NCBI GenBank assembly: GCA_031254955.1
Contig: JAIRTK010000256.1
Location: forward strand, 1 to 9,579
Direction of reading: 5' to 3'
DNA length: 9,579 bases
DNA from: Opitutaceae bacterium
Lineage (GTDB): Bacteria; Verrucomicrobiota; Verrucomicrobiia; Opitutales; Opitutaceae
Below the pieces are notes generated by a model. It searched no databases and was not told the DNA's origin. It was given only the letters and a program-made list of their open reading frames with translations. Position numbers and translations under genes: made by a program. This document shows, in pieces, positions 7,471 through 9,579 of the stretch. Each line of letters begins with the position of its first letter. Position 1 is the stretch's first letter.

Positions 7471-9093
7471 ATGACCCAATTCGACCTCATCGTCATCGGC
7501 GGCGGCCCCGGCGGATACATCTGCGCCTTCCGCGCCGCGCAACTCGGCCTCCACGTCGCGCTCGTGGAAAAACGCGCCACCCTCGGCGGCACCTGCCTCA
7601 ACGCCGGCTGCATCCCCGTCAAGACCCTCCTGTATTCAACGGAACACTACATCTTTGCCCGCGACCGCGCCGCCGCGCACGGCATCAAATTCGCCCGCGT
7701 CGAAGCCGACCTCCCCGCGATGATGAAACGCAAAGACGCCGTCGTCGCCAAACTCACCGGCGGCGTCGCCCAACTCGCCAAAGCCCGCAAAGTCGCCCTC
7801 TTCACCGGCACCGCCACCTTCGCCCCCGCCGCCGCGCCCGGCTCGGGTCCCGCCGGCGACTCACCCGCCCGTCCGAGTGCCACGAGCGCCCCGCCCGCAC
7901 ACAGGAACGCGGGCTTTCCAGCCCGCGACAACGCGAACAAACTCCAGACGAAACAAGAAGCCCGCCCCGCCCGCGCCCCTGAAAACGCCGCCGCCGCCCC
8001 GCCCCTGATTCCGCATCCCGCCCCCCCCGCCCCCCACTCCATCGAAATCCTCTCCCCCTCCCCCAAACCCGGCGCCCCGCCCGTCCGCCAGACCATCGCC
8101 GCGCCGCACATCGTCATCGCCACCGGCTCCGCCCCCGCCGCGCTCCCCTTCCTCCCCTACGACGGCAAAACCATCATCAACAGCGACCACGCCATCGCCC
8201 TCCCCGACATCCCGAAAAAACTCGTCGTCATCGGCGGCGGCGCCATCGGCCTCGAACTCGCCTCCATCTGGGCGCGCCTCGGCTCCGATGTCACCATCGT
8301 CGAAATGCTGCCCAAAATCGCCGCCCACGCCGACGACGACATGGCGCGCAACCTCGCGCGCCTGCTCCAGAAACAAAACCTGAAAATCGAAACCGGCGTC
8401 AAAGTCACCGGCGCGAAACCGCTCGGCCCCAGCCTCGTGCTCACCGCCGAACGCGACGGCTCGCCCCTCGAATTTCCCGCCGACAAAATCCTCGTCGCCA
8501 TCGGACGCCGCCCGTTCACCGACGGACTCGGCCTCGACCAAATCGGCGTCGCCCTCGACGCCAAAGGCCGCGTGCAAGTGGACGCGCAACTCCGCGCCAG
8601 CATCCCCGGCATCCACGCCATCGGCGATGCCGTCGCCGGCCCCATGCTCGCGCACAAAGCCGGCGCGGACGGCGTGGCCGCCGCCGAATGGATCGCGGGC
8701 GGGCACGGCCACATCGACTGGGACCTCATGCCCGCCATCATCTACACCACCCCCGAACTCGCCACCGTCGGCCTCGGCGAGGACGCCGCCAAGGCAAAAG
8801 GCATCGCAATCCGCACAGGCCGCTTCCACTTCGCCGCCAACGGACGCGCCCTCGCCGCCGACGCGGCTGACGGCTGCGTAAAAATCATCGCCGACGCCGC
8901 GACCGACCGCCTCCTCGGCGCGCAAATCCTTGGCCGCGGCGCGGGTGAACTCATTGGCGAGGTGGTCGCGCACATGGAATACGGCGGCAGCGCCGAGGAC
9001 CTCGCCCGCACCATCCACGCCCACCCGACGATGAGCGAAGCCATGCAAGAGGCCGCCCTGGCCGTATCCAAATCCGCAATACACGCCCCCTGA
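7471..9093 (+). CDS. lpd: Dihydrolipoyl dehydrogenase, E3 (Lpd), with an internal insertion
   Basis: This FAD enzyme reoxidises the dihydrolipoyl group of SucB with NAD+; the same E3 often serves other 2-oxoacid complexes. It has the FAD motif GGGPGG (10-15), the redox disulfide GGTCLNAGCIPVK (C42, C47) and IVIATGS (214-220). The NAD site is VVIGGGAIGLEL (252-263), followed by AIGDAVAGPMLAHKA (383-397) with D386. The C-terminal interface has HAHPTMSEA with the catalytic pair H518 and E523. At 540 residues it exceeds the usual 460-480. The excess, about 120-189, is Pro/Ala-rich, interrupts the FAD domain between strands before IATGS, and contains a 62-bp palindromic element also found in sucB. 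The catalytic residues checked are intact, so activity is likely. The ATG at 7471 gives the expected N-terminus without a Shine-Dalgarno. Confidence 0.95.
   Translation: MTQFDLIVIGGGPGGYICAFRAAQLGLHVALVEKRATLGGTCLNAGCIPVKTLLYSTEHYIFARDRAAAHGIKFARVEADLPAMMKRKDAVVAKLTGGVAQLAKARKVALFTGTATFAPAAAPGSGPAGDSPARPSATSAPPAHRNAGFPARDNANKLQTKQEARPARAPENAAAAPPLIPHPAPPAPHSIEILSPSPKPGAPPVRQTIAAPHIVIATGSAPAALPFLPYDGKTIINSDHAIALPDIPKKLVVIGGGAIGLELASIWARLGSDVTIVEMLPKIAAHADDDMARNLARLLQKQNLKIETGVKVTGAKPLGPSLVLTAERDGSPLEFPADKILVAIGRRPFTDGLGLDQIGVALDAKGRVQVDAQLRASIPGIHAIGDAVAGPMLAHKAGADGVAAAEWIAGGHGHIDWDLMPAIIYTTPELATVGLGEDAAKAKGIAIRTGRFHFAANGRALAADAADGCVKIIADAATDRLLGAQILGRGAGELIGEVVAHMEYGGSAEDLARTIHAHPTMSEAMQEAALAVSKSAIHAP
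7880..7941 (+). repeat. 62-bp palindromic element in frame inside lpd
   Basis: The core (7908-7927) is CGCGGGCT-TTCC-AGCCCGCG. Compared with the sucB copy, the last stem pair before the loop is T-A instead of A-T, so both bases changed together. The element lies in the Lpd insertion and encodes NAGFPARDNANK. Just upstream (7856-7875) GGCGACTCACCCGCCCGT resembles the hairpins inside 182-407, so the insertion may be built from more than one repeat. Confidence 0.75.
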
Positions 9094-9095
9094 CC

Positions 9096-9110
9096 GCCGC
9101 GCCGCGCGGC
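9096..9110 (+). terminator. GC hairpin directly after the lpd stop (weak terminator candidate)
   Basis: GCCGCG (9096-9101) pairs with CGCGGC (9105-9110) around a 3-base loop, starting two bases after the TGA. A small stem around a TTCG loop follows at 9118-9127. There is no T-run, so this is not a standard intrinsic terminator. It may protect the 3' end or act with Rho. Confidence 0.3.
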
Positions 9111-9217
9111 AACAGCCGGCTTCGGCCCCCCGGTTTCCGCCATGACGAAAGGTATGCGAAGCAGACTCGGGGAGCGCACGCGTCCCGGACTCGATAGAAT
9201 GAACGAAAACGGCGCCA

Positions 9218-9302
9218 GAATTTCATGGGGAAACCGGGTCATGGGGAAATCGAGGCGTTCTCGTGGAGGCCTCGGAGAGGCCTCCCTACCGTCTTCGGAC
9301 AT
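9218..9302 (+). repeat. Third copy of the GGAGGCCT hairpin repeat
   Basis: It starts with a 19-base motif identical to the reverse complement of 508-526, followed by a duplicated CATGGGGAAA. It then has the perfect hairpin GGAGGCCT-CGGAG-AGGCCTCC (9265-9285), CTACC and TTCGGACAT. The last 38 bases differ from 547-584 at two positions. It lies in the non-coding region after lpd. Confidence 0.7.
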
Positions 9303-9371
9303 GGGTTTGAGCGCCTTGGCGCACTCTTCAGCACTCGCCACCCGCAACCTTCGCGCGCCATCATGGATGCC

Positions 9372-9480
9372 GCCGTCTCACGCCTCATTCCTCATCCCTC
9401 ACCACTCATTCTGCATCCCTCACTACTCACCATCCATTCCTCGCTACTCATCATTCATTCCCCTTCATCCACCCCGTCCT
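9372..9480 (+). repeat. Degenerate CTCATYCCTCA simple repeat
   Basis: A series of CTCATTC, CTCATCC, CTCACCA, CTACTCA and CATTCC words has a period of about 5-8 bases and almost no G. It is non-coding in appearance and similar in style to the C/T-rich series at 1019-1130 and 5449-5549. The gap from 9303 to 9371 shows nothing recognisable. Confidence 0.55.
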
Positions 9481-9532
9481 CTTCGTGTTTTTGCGCTTCT
9501 GCGTGAGCTATTCATGGCTCCGGGGCTTCCGG

Positions 9533-9574
9533 GTCTCCGGGGTTAAAAAAGAGAGAAAGTTTAAATCAGGGATA
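9533..9574 (+). repeat. Dispersed repeat ending in TTTAAATCAGSGATA, copy B
   Basis: It has the start GTCTCCGGGGTTAAAAAA and the end TTTAAATCAGGGATA, matching copy A at 1131-1170 in the same orientation. It too is preceded by a stretch of CTTCGTG/CTCCGGGG words. The window ends five bases later, so a gene it may precede cannot be seen. Confidence 0.55.
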
Positions 9575-9579
9575 AGTCG

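Overview
The window comes from a high-GC bacterium. Its backbone is an operon for the 2-oxoglutarate dehydrogenase complex of the citric acid cycle: sucA (E1), sucB (E2) and lpd (E3), all on the + strand. A small low-GC DUF4288 gene sits between E2 and E3. On the - strand there is a YciH/SUI1 translation-factor gene, and the left edge cuts off the start of another - strand gene. The main genes prefer C-ending codons but use AAA, GAA and CAA for Lys, Glu and Gln. Short palindromic and low-complexity repeats fill the intergenic DNA. Together these suggest a verrucomicrobial genome of the Opitutaceae type. That placement rests on style and is not proven.

Layout. 1-39 is the N-terminus of a probable nucleotide-binding oxidoreductase (-). 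40-1294 holds no convincing gene; it contains hairpins, two elements bounded by inverted repeats (182-407 and 869-1001) that share a terminal motif, an inverted pair of a GGAGGCCT hairpin repeat, an 8-bp tandem array and pyrimidine-rich low-complexity DNA. 1295-1699 is yciH (-), perhaps preceded by a tiny ORF (1751-1900, -). 1901-2380 is a divergent promoter region. 2381-5254 is sucA, 5550-6812 sucB, 6851-7258 DUF4288 and 7471-9093 lpd. Each of the two larger gaps in this operon (5255-5549 and 7259-7470) contains a segment bounded by inverted repeats. 9094-9579 again holds repeats, two of them second copies of sequences from the left repeat region.

How the genes work together. SucA decarboxylates 2-oxoglutarate with ThDP. 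SucB carries the succinyl group on its lipoyl lysine and passes it to CoA. Lpd reoxidises the dihydrolipoyl group with NAD+. All catalytic residues I could check are present, so the complex looks functional. The DUF4288 protein has no known role in it.

The most interesting signal is not a new enzyme system but the repeats. A 62-bp element with an 8-bp palindromic stem and a TTCC loop lies in the same reading frame inside both sucB and lpd. The two copies differ by a compensatory base pair in the stem. It lengthens the sucB linker and forms part of a roughly 70-residue insertion in the FAD domain of Lpd. None of the four complete recognised genes has an obvious Shine-Dalgarno sequence.
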